Shown: in pieces, positions 8,011 through 16,098 of the stretch
Position numbering within the stretch: position 1 is the stretch's first letter
How the letters are laid out: every line of letters begins with the position of its first letter
Assembly (NCBI RefSeq): GCF_008634025.1
Contig: NZ_PDCM01000001.1
Span: forward strand, 4,693,979 to 4,757,978
DNA: 64,000 bases
Source: Streptomyces albofaciens JCM 4342
GTDB lineage: Bacteria > Actinomycetota > Actinomycetes > Streptomycetales > Streptomycetaceae
Reading direction: 5' to 3'
The notes under the pieces: model-generated
Database searches by the model: none
The model's input: only the letters and a program-made list of their open reading frames with translations
Told to the model about the DNA's origin: nothing
Program-made: the position numbers and the translations under genes

Positions 8011-9168
8011 GTGAGCGTGAGAGAAATGCGCCGATTCCGGCGTGATCCGCTTCAATACATCGAAGACTGCGCACGCCGGAGCCCGGTGGAGGTGTTCCGG
8101 CTCCCGTGGGGCGCCTGGTGCGTGAGGGACACCGATCTGGCGCTCACGGTGTTGCGCGACCCGGCCTTCCACAGCGGCATGTCCACCTTCTTCGGGGACA
8201 TGCTGCCTTCGCGAACCGCCCAGATCGCCCTCGGCCGCGCCGTCCGGGACCTGATGCGGGCGCACCTGCCCACCTGCCGTCAGCGAGTGGCCGAGGCCGC
8301 AGCCGGGCTCGGCCCGGTCAGCCAGTGGCCCGAAGCCGGGCCGCTGCTGGTGTACCGGTGTACGGCGGACGTGCTGCTGCACCCCGGTGTCCCACCGGCA
8401 CTACGGCGGCAGATGGCACAGGCCGTGTCGGCCGGGCTGACCGCCCGCCAGCCGTACAAGCGACAACGGGCACGGGCGGAACTGCTGCGCCCCAGACTTC
8501 TGGCCTCGATCACCGGACATGTCCGCAGCCGCCGGATGCACAGTCCCGCAGCGGGCGAGCCGCAGGACCTGCTGGACGCCGTGATCGGAGCCTGCCCCGA
8601 GAGGCTCACTGATCGGACCGTGGCAGGCCTTTACGTGCTGCTGTTCCAGTCGATCGTAGGCAACATCGGCTATGCGGTGGCGTGGTCGCTGCTGCTGGCC
8701 TGTCTCCACCACCCACCCGGCCCGCCATGGCCGTGGCCCGCCGAATGGCTGGTGCGCGAGGCCGCTCGCCACCGCCCGTTCGTCTGGATGGTCGGCCGAC
8801 GCGTCCCCCACCCCCTCGAATTCGGCGGCCTCCCGTTCTCAGCAGGCACGATCCTGTCGGTCAGTCCCTATCTCCTGCACCACGACTCGCACCGTTGGGA
8901 CCGACCCGAGACGTTCCGCCCCGAACGCTGGAACGAACCAGGCGGGCAAGGCCCCTACCTCCCCTTCAGCGCCGGCCCTTTCACCTGCGCCGGCGCGGCC
9001 GTCGCGCACAGCCTGATCACCGAGGCGGTCACCGCCCTGTCACAGGACGCCCGCCTGACCGTCAACGGCGGCGATGCCCGGCCCCTGGTGTCCGGCTCTG
9101 TCCTGCCCCGCCCCTTCACCCTGCGCCGCGCCCTCAAGGCCCCCGCCCGGCTCGCGTTGATGAGATGA
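8011..9168 (+). CDS. Cytochrome P450
   Basis: The 385-aa protein shows the ExxR motif (E250, R253 in REAARHRPF), the PERF-like FRPERW segment and the heme loop FSAGPFTCAG (319-328, ligand C326). The I-helix region LLFQSIVGNIGYAVAWSLLL lacks the usual (A/G)Gx(D/E)T proton-relay residues. This is a departure seen in some specialised P450s and suggests unusual oxygen activation or substrate. I choose GTG 8011 because GGGGGGAGGG ends 6 bp before it; ATG 7984 is the alternative. A 23-codon peptide gene follows 15 bp downstream and a terminator closes the pair. No ferredoxin gene is adjacent. Confidence 0.92.
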   Translation: MSVREMRRFRRDPLQYIEDCARRSPVEVFRLPWGAWCVRDTDLALTVLRDPAFHSGMSTFFGDMLPSRTAQIALGRAVRDLMRAHLPTCRQRVAEAAAGLGPVSQWPEAGPLLVYRCTADVLLHPGVPPALRRQMAQAVSAGLTARQPYKRQRARAELLRPRLLASITGHVRSRRMHSPAAGEPQDLLDAVIGACPERLTDRTVAGLYVLLFQSIVGNIGYAVAWSLLLACLHHPPGPPWPWPAEWLVREAARHRPFVWMVGRRVPHPLEFGGLPFSAGTILSVSPYLLHHDSHRWDRPETFRPERWNEPGGQGPYLPFSAGPFTCAGAAVAHSLITEAVTALSQDARLTVNGGDARPLVSGSVLPRPFTLRRALKAPARLALMR

Positions 9169-9183
9169 GGGGAGGTGAATGAC

Positions 9184-9255
9184 ATGATCGCTGCTATCCG
9201 ACGCATCCTCTGGAACAAGCCCGCCAGTTACTGGGAGCCGAATGTCTGGCTCTGA
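9184..9255 (+). CDS. Short aromatic-rich peptide, candidate P450-modified RiPP precursor
   Basis: The ATG at 9184 follows GGGGAGGTGA with ideal spacing, one of the strongest ribosome binding sites in the window. It encodes 23 residues: MIAAIRRILW, then N, then KPASYWEPNVWL and stop. Three Trp and one Tyr lie in the last 14 residues. Position directly after a P450, aromatic clustering at the C-terminus and a following terminator match the gene pattern of P450-crosslinked peptides (atropopeptides, biarylitides, cittilins), although known precursors often precede the P450. No protease or exporter gene is adjacent. Alternatively the ORF is translated only to couple termination. Function is inferred. 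Confidence 0.6.
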   Translation: MIAAIRRILWNKPASYWEPNVWL

Positions 9256-9272
9256 CAGTCCCGGTTTGCCCT

Positions 9273-9311
9273 GGTGGCCCGCGCGCCATGGCCAATGGCG
9301 CGCGGGCCACC
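9273..9311 (+). terminator. Strong hairpin terminator after P450-peptide unit
   Basis: A perfect 17-bp stem, GGTGGCCCGCGCGCCAT and its complement, surrounds a 5-nt loop, 17 bp after the peptide stop. No T-run follows, as is usual in Streptomyces. It bounds the P450-peptide transcription unit. Confidence 0.85.
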
Positions 9312-9635
9312 TGAACGTATCGACCCTGCTCATCGTCCCCGTCGGCGCATGGCGCATCGGCGCATTCGCCGATGCCCGTACGGGCTGAGGGGCCCAGAAC
9401 GGCAGCAGTGGACACCTCGCACCTCGCGCCGTTCGCTGGACGAGACTGACTGGGTTTTTTGAGAGGCGTTGAAGGTGTTTCCGAATCTCCGCCGGGATGC
9501 CGTTACATCACTTGTGTTGATTGTTGTTGTCTGAGCCTTCGAAGTTAAGTCGGACCTTGTCGGCATTCCTCCGGCTGGTATGTAAGAAGAAGACCGAACT
9601 ATGCGGGAAAGACGCTGTCGAAGGAGGGATGGGAC
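9312..9635. other. Intergenic region upstream of hsp20
   Basis: This is a lower-GC stretch with a T6 run near 9455 and TTGTGTTGATTGTTGTTGTC near 9510, which may hold the Hsp20 promoter. I did not find CIRCE or HAIR heat-shock operators. Confidence 0.5.
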
Positions 9636-10058
9636 ATGCTGATGCGTACGGATCCCTTCCGTGAGCTCGACCGGCTCGTCGAGCGTGTCCGGGGCACGGC
9701 CGCGCATCCGGCCGGCATGCCGCTGGACGCCTGGCGTGAGGGAGACGGCTTCTTCGTGGAGCTGGACCTGCCGGGTGTGGACCCGGAGTCCATCGATCTC
9801 GATGTCGAGCGGAACGTCCTGACCGTGAAGGCCGAACGCAAGCCGGCGTACGGCGAGAACACCGAGACGGTGATCACCGAGCGGCCCGTGGGGATGTTCA
9901 GCCGGCAGCTGTTCCTCGGCGAGACCCTCGACACCCAGAAGATCGAAGCCTCCTATGAGGCGGGCGTGCTGAAGCTACGCGTCCCGGTCACCGAGCAGGC
10001 CAAGCCGCGCAAGATCGCCATCAGCGGCGGCGGTGACCGCAAGGAACTGGGCAGCTGA
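9636..10058 (+). CDS. Hsp20/alpha-crystallin family small heat-shock protein
   Basis: The 140-aa protein begins [17 protein letters not shown] and has an alpha-crystallin domain at about residues 28-125, including [20 protein letters not shown], the LTVKAER strand, [12 protein letters not shown] and the GVLKLRVPV (GxLxLxxP-like) motif. A short lysine-containing tail follows. These are ATP-independent cytoplasmic holdases. GGAGGGATGGGAC precedes the start. It is monocistronic. Confidence 0.95.
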   Translation: MLMRTDPFRELDRLVERVRGTAAHPAGMPLDAWREGDGFFVELDLPGVDPESIDLDVERNVLTVKAERKPAYGENTETVITERPVGMFSRQLFLGETLDTQKIEASYEAGVLKLRVPVTEQAKPRKIAISGGGDRKELGS

Positions 10059-10482
10059 CGGCGGCAAGCCACGCCTGCCGGGCCCCGGGCGGGTCATGCC
10101 CCGGGGCCCTGACGCCGTCCAGGACGCCCATCGGCCGCCTGCGCTGTCGTGAGCACGCCGGCACGGCCCGCGTCCCACCCGCCATCCCGGCTCCATCGCC
10201 TACGAGGAGAGCTTGCACACCTACGGAGAGAGCTCGCACGCATACGAGGAGAGCCTGCACGCCCGTGGACAGGAGCTGTATCGCCCGCTGCGTCGAGCCG
10301 CAAGGCGCCGACCGGCATACCGAGGAGATGCGCGAGCGCTTCACGTCCCCGGCCGACCGCGAGCGGTCTTCCGTATGTCCGTATGTCCTTCCGGCTCCCG
10401 ATGCCCGGGGGCGTTGCCGGGGCCGGGCCGTCCGCCGTGCCCCGATCGGCGCACGAGGCGCGGCGGACCGGATCGCGGTGGC
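10059..10482. other. Intergenic with 21-bp triplet repeat
   Basis: Three imperfect 21-bp units of the type TACGAGGAGAGCTTGCACAC occupy 10200-10262. In the plus frame they encode a 7-residue repeat (HTYGESS, HAYEESL). No start or homology supports a gene, so this may be the tail of a lost repeat protein. Confidence 0.5.
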
Positions 10483-11493
10483 TCACATCTCGAAGACGAT
10501 ACGTGCCTTGATCTGCCCGTTCAGGACTTCGGCGATGGACTCGTTGACGGTCTCCAGCGGCCGGGTCTCATAGATCACCTTGGTGCGTCCTGCGGCGTGG
10601 AGCCGGAAGACCTCGGCCAGGTCCTGGCGGGTGCCGACGATGGAGCCGATGACGGACGTGCCGTTGAGGACGGTGTCGAAGATCGGCACGCTGATGGTGC
10701 CCCCGGCGGGCAGGGCGACCATGACCAGCTTGCCGCCGCGCCGCAGTCCGCCGTAGACGGAGGCGAACGCCTGCTCGTTCACGGCCAGTGCGATCGCGGC
10801 GTGCGCGCCGCCGTGCCGCTTGAGCACCTCGGCCGGGTCCTCCTTGCGGGCGTTGATGAGGATGTCCGCACCGAGTTCCCGGGCGAGTTCGAGTTTGTCG
10901 TCGGTGATGTCGATCGCGGCGACGGTGGCCCCGGCGATTTTCGCGTACTGCACGGCCAGGTGGCCGAGTCCGCCGACGCCGGAGATGGCCACCAGCTGGG
11001 CCGGACGGACACCGGCGACCTTCAGCGCCTTGTACGTGGTGACGCCGGCACACGTCAGTGGCGCGGCGTCACGCGGGTCGATGCCGTCGGGGACCACAGC
11101 GGCGAAGCCGGCCGGTGCGAGCATCTTCTCGGCGTAACCGCCGTCCACGCTGTAGCCGGTGTTCTGCTGCTGTTCGCACAGGGTCTCCCAGCCGGAGAGG
11201 CAGTGCTCGCAGCGCCCGCAGGCCCAGCCCAGCCAGGGCACGGCCACCCGTTGCCCGATCTCCAGGTGGGTCACTCCGTCACCGAGCGCCTCGACAGTGC
11301 CGACGCCCTCGTGGCCGGGGACGAACGGCGGGGTCGGCTTGACCGGCCAGTCGCCGTGCGCAGCGTGGATATCGGTGTGGCACAGTCCGGACGCCTCCAC
11401 CCGGATGCGGACCTGGCCGGGGCCGGGCTGCGGGTCCGGGCGCTCCTCGATCACCAGCGGCTCGCCGAAGGACCGGACGACTGCTGCCTTCAT
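10483..11493 (-). CDS. adhP: Zinc-dependent alcohol dehydrogenase, AdhP type
   Basis: The 336-aa medium-chain dehydrogenase carries catalytic zinc ligands in GLCHTDIH and GHEGVG, the structural-zinc loop CGRCEHCLSGWETLC and the Rossmann motif GVGGLGHLAVQYA, all in the order and spacing of bacterial AdhP ethanol dehydrogenases. It interconverts primary alcohols and aldehydes with NAD(H). The ATG at 11493 follows GAGGAG; the GTG one codon earlier is possible. The downstream gene is convergent hsp20. The gene looks intact and well conserved. Confidence 0.93.
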   Translation of the reverse strand: MKAAVVRSFGEPLVIEERPDPQPGPGQVRIRVEASGLCHTDIHAAHGDWPVKPTPPFVPGHEGVGTVEALGDGVTHLEIGQRVAVPWLGWACGRCEHCLSGWETLCEQQQNTGYSVDGGYAEKMLAPAGFAAVVPDGIDPRDAAPLTCAGVTTYKALKVAGVRPAQLVAISGVGGLGHLAVQYAKIAGATVAAIDITDDKLELARELGADILINARKEDPAEVLKRHGGAHAAIALAVNEQAFASVYGGLRRGGKLVMVALPAGGTISVPIFDTVLNGTSVIGSIVGTRQDLAEVFRLHAAGRTKVIYETRPLETVNESIAEVLNGQIKARIVFEM

Positions 11494-11984
11494 CACTGGC
11501 TCCTCAAAACTGTTCGGTGCGGTGTGGGTTCAGCGTCGGCCGCGTCCCGGTGTCACGACAGGTACTGGAAGTCTTCACCGGTTGGGCCGGTCGGCCCTGA
11601 GTCACAGGGAACCGGCCTACGGATTCGGGCGGAGCGCTTCTGGCGGGACACGTCGGCGAGGCGCTACGGACCCGACTTACACCCCTGAGGACCGGTTGCA
11701 GGGTCAGCCACCGTCGGTTGGGTTGTGGTCGGGCGGAGTCCTTGTCAACGATCTCCTGATCCCGGCAGTCGTGATCATCCTGGCCGTGCGGTCCCGGCGC
11801 CTGGCTGCCGCACCCCGACCGGCCGGCTCGCTCGCCGCCTGAGACCGCGGGAGCTGTTCTCGCGATGGCGGCTGCGGCTCCTGCCCCTGCGGTCGACACC
11901 GTCGACACCGCCGACGCCCCGCCGGCTTCGGTGCGGGCCCATCGCGGCGGGTGCTGGCCGGCGGCGGCCAGATGAGGAGACGGT
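11494..11984. other. Degenerate region between adhP and CAR remnant
   Basis: There is no recognisable coding sequence. It includes a GTCGACACC-type dinucleotide-rich stretch near 11892-11910. Confidence 0.5.
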
Positions 11985-12775
11985 AGCCGGAAAAGAGCCG
12001 GTCGGACGTGACCAGCAGTTCGCCCCTGGGGTGCGATGAGTCGCTTTGGAAGTATCCCAGCTCGGGCACGTCCGCCAGTTTGTGGTCGGTCACCGGCAGG
12101 CTCACCACCCGGCCATCGAGCGAGACGATGCCGGCTTCCGTCGACCCGTAACCGTTGAGCAGCCTGACGTGCAGGCACTTCTCGACGCATGCCGTCGTCT
12201 CCGCGCTCAGCGGGGCCGAGGCGCTGACGGCCCACAGGAGTCGGCCGCCCAGCACCGTCTCCCGCAGTTCCTCCTGTACGCGCTCCGCGTGCTCGGCCGC
12301 ATCTCCTGCCGTCCCGGCATCGTTCCGGCGGGCCAACTCGCTCCGGTAGCGCTGGAAGAGCATGTCGCAGATGCGGGGCACCATGACGAACTCGGTGGGG
12401 CGGAACAGGGGGATGTCCTCGAAGAGCGTCGACAGGTCGCCCGATGCCGCGAAGCAGGCGAGGCCTCCCTTGGCGAGCCTGCCGAACAGCACCCCCCGCC
12501 CCATCATGTGGCTCAGCGGCAGGTAGTTGAGCACGATGGACGGCCGCACCCCTTGGCCGGGCACGAAGTCGACCCAGAACTGCCGGACAAGACGCTCGGT
12601 GTACATGGCGCCCTTGGGGGTGCCCGTACTTCCCGAGGTGTAGACCAGCGAGCCGAGCGAGTCGGCCGTCGTCCCCTCGGGGCTCCGGGGGACCGGTGGC
12701 AGAGCCCGGCCTCGCACGATCACCGACGCCAGTGTGTCCAGGGTGACACCTCGGCCCTGCGCCGCGTTCGTGCGG
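11985..12775 (-). pseudogene. Carboxylic acid reductase (CAR) adenylation-domain remnant
   Basis: The minus strand encodes LGSLVYTSGSTGTPKGAM (AMP-binding P-loop), LNYLPLSHMMGRGVL, DLSTLFEDIPLFRPTEFVMV, VSASAPLSAE and LLNGYGSTEAGIV. This series matches the adenylation domain of CAR/FadD9 enzymes, which reduce carboxylic acids to aldehydes. It begins abruptly at about codon 250 of the family and loses similarity after RLFSGYR (about 11985). Roughly 800 further residues (carrier and reductase domains) are absent. It is a fragment without function. Confidence 0.82.
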
Positions 12776-13073
12776 GACCGTCACTCGCCTGGGGAACGTG
12801 CGGCATGCACCGGCGGATCGTGTGAGCGAAGTCGGCTGGGGCCAGGCCCCCCTCCTTGACGCCTTGGAGACCATCCAGCCCTTGGCGTGCACCGGTTCGA
12901 AGGGGACCGTCCGGGGCTGGCTCACCGGGTCACTGACAAAGGGCCGGTATACCCGGTGTCGGGAGAGTCGAATTCATGGAACGCGCCGAGTGGGTGCACG
13001 GCATCGTCCCGGCGGTGTCGTCCGCTCCCGGATGATGTCATCCGCTCCTGGGAGCTTCGGCACGTCGCCGGTG
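12776..13073. other. No gene seen
   Basis: Short frames only. An upstream continuation of the CAR frame meets a stop almost at once. Confidence 0.5.
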
Positions 13074-13664
13074 TCAGCCGGTTTGCAGACCGTCGAGAAG
13101 AACGGTCAGCACCAAGTGGTGGCCGTGCGCGGGATCAGGGTCGAGTCCCAGCACGCATCCCTGTACCGCTGGGGCGCCGGTCAGCCGCAGCACTTCCTGC
13201 CAGGCCAGGTCCCGGCGTAGACGTCCCTGGTCCTGAGCGCGTTCGATGACCTTCCGGGTGAGGTCGAGGAGCTCGTGGCGCTGCTGGGCGACAGCGGGCC
13301 CGCCGTGCTGGTCCAGGGAGCCGGACAGTCCCGCGTTCTGAGCGGTGCGCAGGGCCAGGCCGGTGAACAGCAACGAGAAGCCCTCCCAGGCGTCATCGCA
13401 GTCCAGAGCCTGGTGTGCGGTGTCGATCAGTTCGGTGAGGATGTCGCTCAGCACCGCCGCCATGAGCTGGTCGCGTTCGGGGTAGCGCCGGTAGACGGTG
13501 CCCACACCGACGCCGGCCTCCCGAGCGATCTCGTGGTAGCTCACGTCCAGCCCGGCAGAGGCGACGGCGCGACGCGCGGCCGCGAGAACCCGCGCGGCAT
13601 TGCGCTGGGCGTCGGCGCGCACGGGCGTCGTCCCCTGGGTCGTCGCAGACCGCTCCGTGTTCAT
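13074..13664 (-). CDS. TetR family transcriptional regulator
   Basis: The 196-aa protein has an N-terminal helix-turn-helix (LDVSYHEIAREAGVGVGTVYRRYPERDQLM) typical of TetR proteins that repress a divergent oxidoreductase gene. Start ATG 13664 (MNTERS); an alternative start is one codon upstream. The intergenic region towards the SDR at 13770 holds two inverted repeats of the same GGAC half-site. The controlled SDR next door is decayed, but the second SDR at 14629 may still be under this promoter. Confidence 0.9.
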   Translation of the reverse strand: MNTERSATTQGTTPVRADAQRNAARVLAAARRAVASAGLDVSYHEIAREAGVGVGTVYRRYPERDQLMAAVLSDILTELIDTAHQALDCDDAWEGFSLLFTGLALRTAQNAGLSGSLDQHGGPAVAQQRHELLDLTRKVIERAQDQGRLRRDLAWQEVLRLTGAPAVQGCVLGLDPDPAHGHHLVLTVLLDGLQTG

Positions 13665-13683
13665 CACCCCATCGTATCCATAA

Positions 13684-13742
13684 GTGGACAGCTTCTGTCC
13701 GCCTCCTCTACTCTCACGGAAACGGACAAGATTGGTCCGTTT
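13684..13742. promoter_or_regulatory. Two inverted-repeat operators for the TetR at 13074-13664
   Basis: GGACAG-CTT-CTGTCC at about 13686-13700 and AAACGGAC-AAGATTG-GTCCGTTT at 13720-13742 (8-bp perfect arms) lie between the divergent genes. Both are built on the half-site (C)GGAC. Binding by the neighbouring TetR is inferred from position and symmetry. Confidence 0.6.
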
Positions 13743-13769
13743 GTTTGGCTCGTGCGAGAGGTGCGCAGC

Positions 13770-14627
13770 ATGGGGTCCCGTGTATGGCTGGTCACCGGCG
13801 CGTCCGGCGCGTCCGGCGGGTTGGGCGCGTCCGGCGGGTTGGGTCAGGCCCTGGTCAGTGAGGGTCTGAGTTCAGGTGAGCGGGTGATCGCGGTCACGCG
13901 CGACGACGAGCCGCTGCTACCGCTGACCGCCGCCTTCCCGGGTGTCTGCGCACCGTGAGCGTGGACATCGCCGACGCCAGTACGCCGCGTCCGGTACTGG
14001 ATGACGCGATCACCGGGTTCGGCCGCCCCGACGTCGTCGTCAACCGCGCTGGCGGGCCCCTTCGAGGAACTGGACGACACGGAACTGCGCGCCCAGTTCG
14101 CAGGAACTTCTGCGCCGCCGCCAACGTCCTGCGCGCCGCTCTGCCCCACCTGCGCGCGGCAAAAGCGGGCCGTGTGCTGCAGATTAGCTCGCCGGCAGGG
14201 CAGATCGGTACCCCGGGGATGAGCGCCTGCACGGCCGGCAGGCACGCCCTCGAAGGTCTGAGCGTCTCACTGGCCGCCGAACTCACCCCGCTGAGCATCC
14301 GGACGACGATCGTGGAGCCCGGAGCAGCCCGCACCGGCTTCCGCGCCAACTGGGCGAGCCGGCTGCCCGGCAGCCCCGCCCTCCCCGATTACCTCCCGTG
14401 CACGAAGCACTGGCGCGCTCCGCCGACGCCGCGGCAAGGCAGGGCGGCGACCCGCCCGTACGGCCCAGGCCCTTATCGCCCTCGCCGACATGCCGAGCCC
14501 CCGCTGTGCCTTCCCCTTCGGCAGCGCCGCCCTCGCCGGCATCGAGAACGCCCGCAGCGACCAACGCAAAGAGCTGCGCCGATTCGCGCCCCTGAGCGCT
14601 TCCACCGACCACACAAAGGCAATCTGA
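13770..14627 (+). pseudogene. Short-chain dehydrogenase/reductase, multiply frameshifted
   Basis: Pieces in three frames reconstruct a classical SDR: VWLVTGASG...GLGQALVSEG, TVSVDIAD, GFGRPDVVV, LAGPFEELDDTELRAQF, NFCAAANVLRAALPHL, GRVLQISSPAGQIGTPGMSA, HALEGLSVSLAAEL, IVEPGAARTGF and a C-terminal ALIALADMPSP tail ending at 14627. An 18-bp duplication (GCGTCCGGCGGGTTGGGC) has expanded the cofactor loop. At least four single-base frameshifts are present. The catalytic YxxxK is now CTAGR (Tyr to Cys, Lys to Arg). Loss of the catalytic residues shows this is real decay, not only sequencing error. Confidence 0.85.
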
Positions 14628-14628
14628 C

Positions 14629-15405
14629 ATGCCCGAGCACCGCACCACCAGCCGTTTCGCCGTCGTCACCGGCGGCAGCGAGGGCCTGGGCCTGGCCATC
14701 GCCGAAGCCCTCGCCCGTGACGGAGCGGACCTGATTCTCATCGCCCGCAACCGCGACAAGCTCAAGACCGCCGCCGAGGCACTCGGCCGGCACGGCACCG
14801 TCGTGCACACCGTCCCCGCGGATCTCTCCGCGCCCGATGCCCCCGCCCAAATCGCCGCGCACATCGCAAACCTGACCGACCGGGTCGACACCCTCGTCAA
14901 CAACGTCGGCACCGCACACTTCGCCTCCCTTGCCGACACCACGGTCGACGAGATGAACACCATGTGGCACCTCAACGTCCAGGTGCCGCTGCTGCTCAGC
15001 CAGCAACTCCTGCCCGCCCTCGTGAACGCTCGGGGAAGCATCATCAACATCAGCAGCTACTGGGCCCGCAAAATGGTCGCCGGCCGTCATGCGGCCGCCT
15101 ACTCCGCCACCCGCGGAGCGCTCAACTCCCTCACCCGGGCGCTGGCCAGTGAACTCGGCCCCCAAGGAGTCCGTGTCAACGCCATCGCGCCCGGCGCCGT
15201 CCGCACGCCCAAGTACGAACGCTCCTACCTCGCCCCCATGACCGCAGAAGAACGCACCGCACACGACGAGCAGATCGAGCACTCCTACCCCCTGGGACGC
15301 CTGGGCACTGCCCAAGACATCGCCACCGCGGCCGCCTACCTGGCCTCCGCCCAGTGGACCACCGGCACCATCCTCGCCGTCGACGGCGGACTCACCACCC
15401 GCTGA
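14629..15405 (+). CDS. SDR family NAD(P)-dependent oxidoreductase with YxxxR active site
   Basis: The 258-aa protein has TGGSEGLGLAIA (cofactor loop), NNVG, the NISSYWARKM serine region and the C-terminal GTILAVDGGLTT typical of FabG-like SDRs. The catalytic motif reads Y158-S-A-T-R162, so the lysine that lowers the tyrosine pKa is arginine. The codon is CGC, so no single transition restores lysine. Activity may be reduced or altered. It starts one base after the stop of the upstream SDR pseudogene, indicating a former two-gene operon. Confidence 0.85.
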   Translation: MPEHRTTSRFAVVTGGSEGLGLAIAEALARDGADLILIARNRDKLKTAAEALGRHGTVVHTVPADLSAPDAPAQIAAHIANLTDRVDTLVNNVGTAHFASLADTTVDEMNTMWHLNVQVPLLLSQQLLPALVNARGSIINISSYWARKMVAGRHAAAYSATRGALNSLTRALASELGPQGVRVNAIAPGAVRTPKYERSYLAPMTAEERTAHDEQIEHSYPLGRLGTAQDIATAAAYLASAQWTTGTILAVDGGLTTR

Positions 15406-15428
15406 CTCACCATCCGATGACTTCTGCA

Positions 15429-15595
15429 AGCTTCCTACCTGGCTCAACGCCGTGAACGACCAGGTCGCGGGCATCGGGCAGATGGACGTGCCGGGCACCC
15501 CGCGCGACTCCCCGCACATCCTTGACACGCTGCTGAACCTGGACGCCGGAGTGAAGCCGGAGATGGTGGCCACCGGCAACGCCTCGTACTCCCGT
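15429..15595 (+). pseudogene. Tn3-family transposase fragment, left part
   Basis: The plus strand encodes LNAVNDQVAGIGQMDVPGTP, then RDSPHILDTLLNLDAGVKPE and MVATGNASYS. This resembles the DDE core of Tn3-family transposases (usually ...VATDNASYSDMVFGLF...). The expected continuation is found at 17360-17497 on the other side of the IS110 element. Both ends are lost; non-functional. Confidence 0.75.
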
Positions 15596-15677
15596 ACCCT
15601 TCAAGCAGGCTCGATCGGGCACGAGTGGCAGCCCCGGGAAACCGGTGCCGCTACTCGCCCTCGCTGCTAATTAAGAG

Positions 15678-15838
15678 CTGCGATCAGGATCGCTACAGTA
15701 CGGGCGTGCAGGTGGGCACCCGGTCGAGCTGTAAGCTGCGCGTCCAGTCAGGAAGGCTGGATGCGACTCGTAGCAGCCTGCCCATCAAAGGGCTCTTCAC
15801 GACTCCGTCGGCCGGCCTTCCGGACGCCCCGTAACTGC
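15678..15838 (+). ncRNA. Candidate IS110 bridge RNA, repeat unit A
   Basis: The unit has the same order of predicted stems as unit B although the sequences differ: GCGATC-AG-GATCGC; GCGTCCAG pairing with CTGGATGC; GCCC-ATCAAA-GGGC; CGAC-TCC-GTCG; CCGG-CCTT-CCGG. Position in the non-coding left end of an IS110 element and length near 170 nt match the known bridge (seek) RNAs that direct target and donor recognition. Expression is not demonstrated. Confidence 0.6.
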
Positions 15839-15848
15839 TGATTAAGAG

Positions 15849-16008
15849 TGGCGACTCGATCGCTCGTACGGACTTGCTGACGGGTGTCCCGACTGTCTGA
15901 TAGTCGTTGCACCGGTAGCCACGAAGGCTGGGTGCGACTCTCGTACTCCTGCCCGTCATGGGGCTCATGTCGACTCCGTCGGCCAGTCTTCTGGTCACCC
16001 GCCATAAC
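15849..16008 (+). ncRNA. Candidate IS110 bridge RNA, repeat unit B
   Basis: Stems corresponding to unit A are kept by compensatory changes: GCGA-CTCGA-TCGC; GCACC pairing with GGGTGC around AGCC-ACGAA-GGCT; GCCC-GTCATG-GGGC; CGAC-TCC-GTCG; CCAG-TCTT-CTGG. The stretch after TCGTACGGACTTG differs strongly from unit A, as expected for a target-binding loop. A third, truncated unit (16011-16098) repeats the first ~40 bp and runs into the transposase gene. Confidence 0.6.
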
Positions 16009-16098
16009 TGATTAAGAGCTGCGGCCTCGATCGCTCGTACGGACTTGTTTCAGGGGTGACCTGGCACTTCCTGTTCGTGTTCGATCTGGAGAGGCGAG

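Noticed and set aside
10200..10262. 7-residue repeat protein
   Set aside because: Only three units, no start codon with ribosome site and no downstream protein-like sequence.
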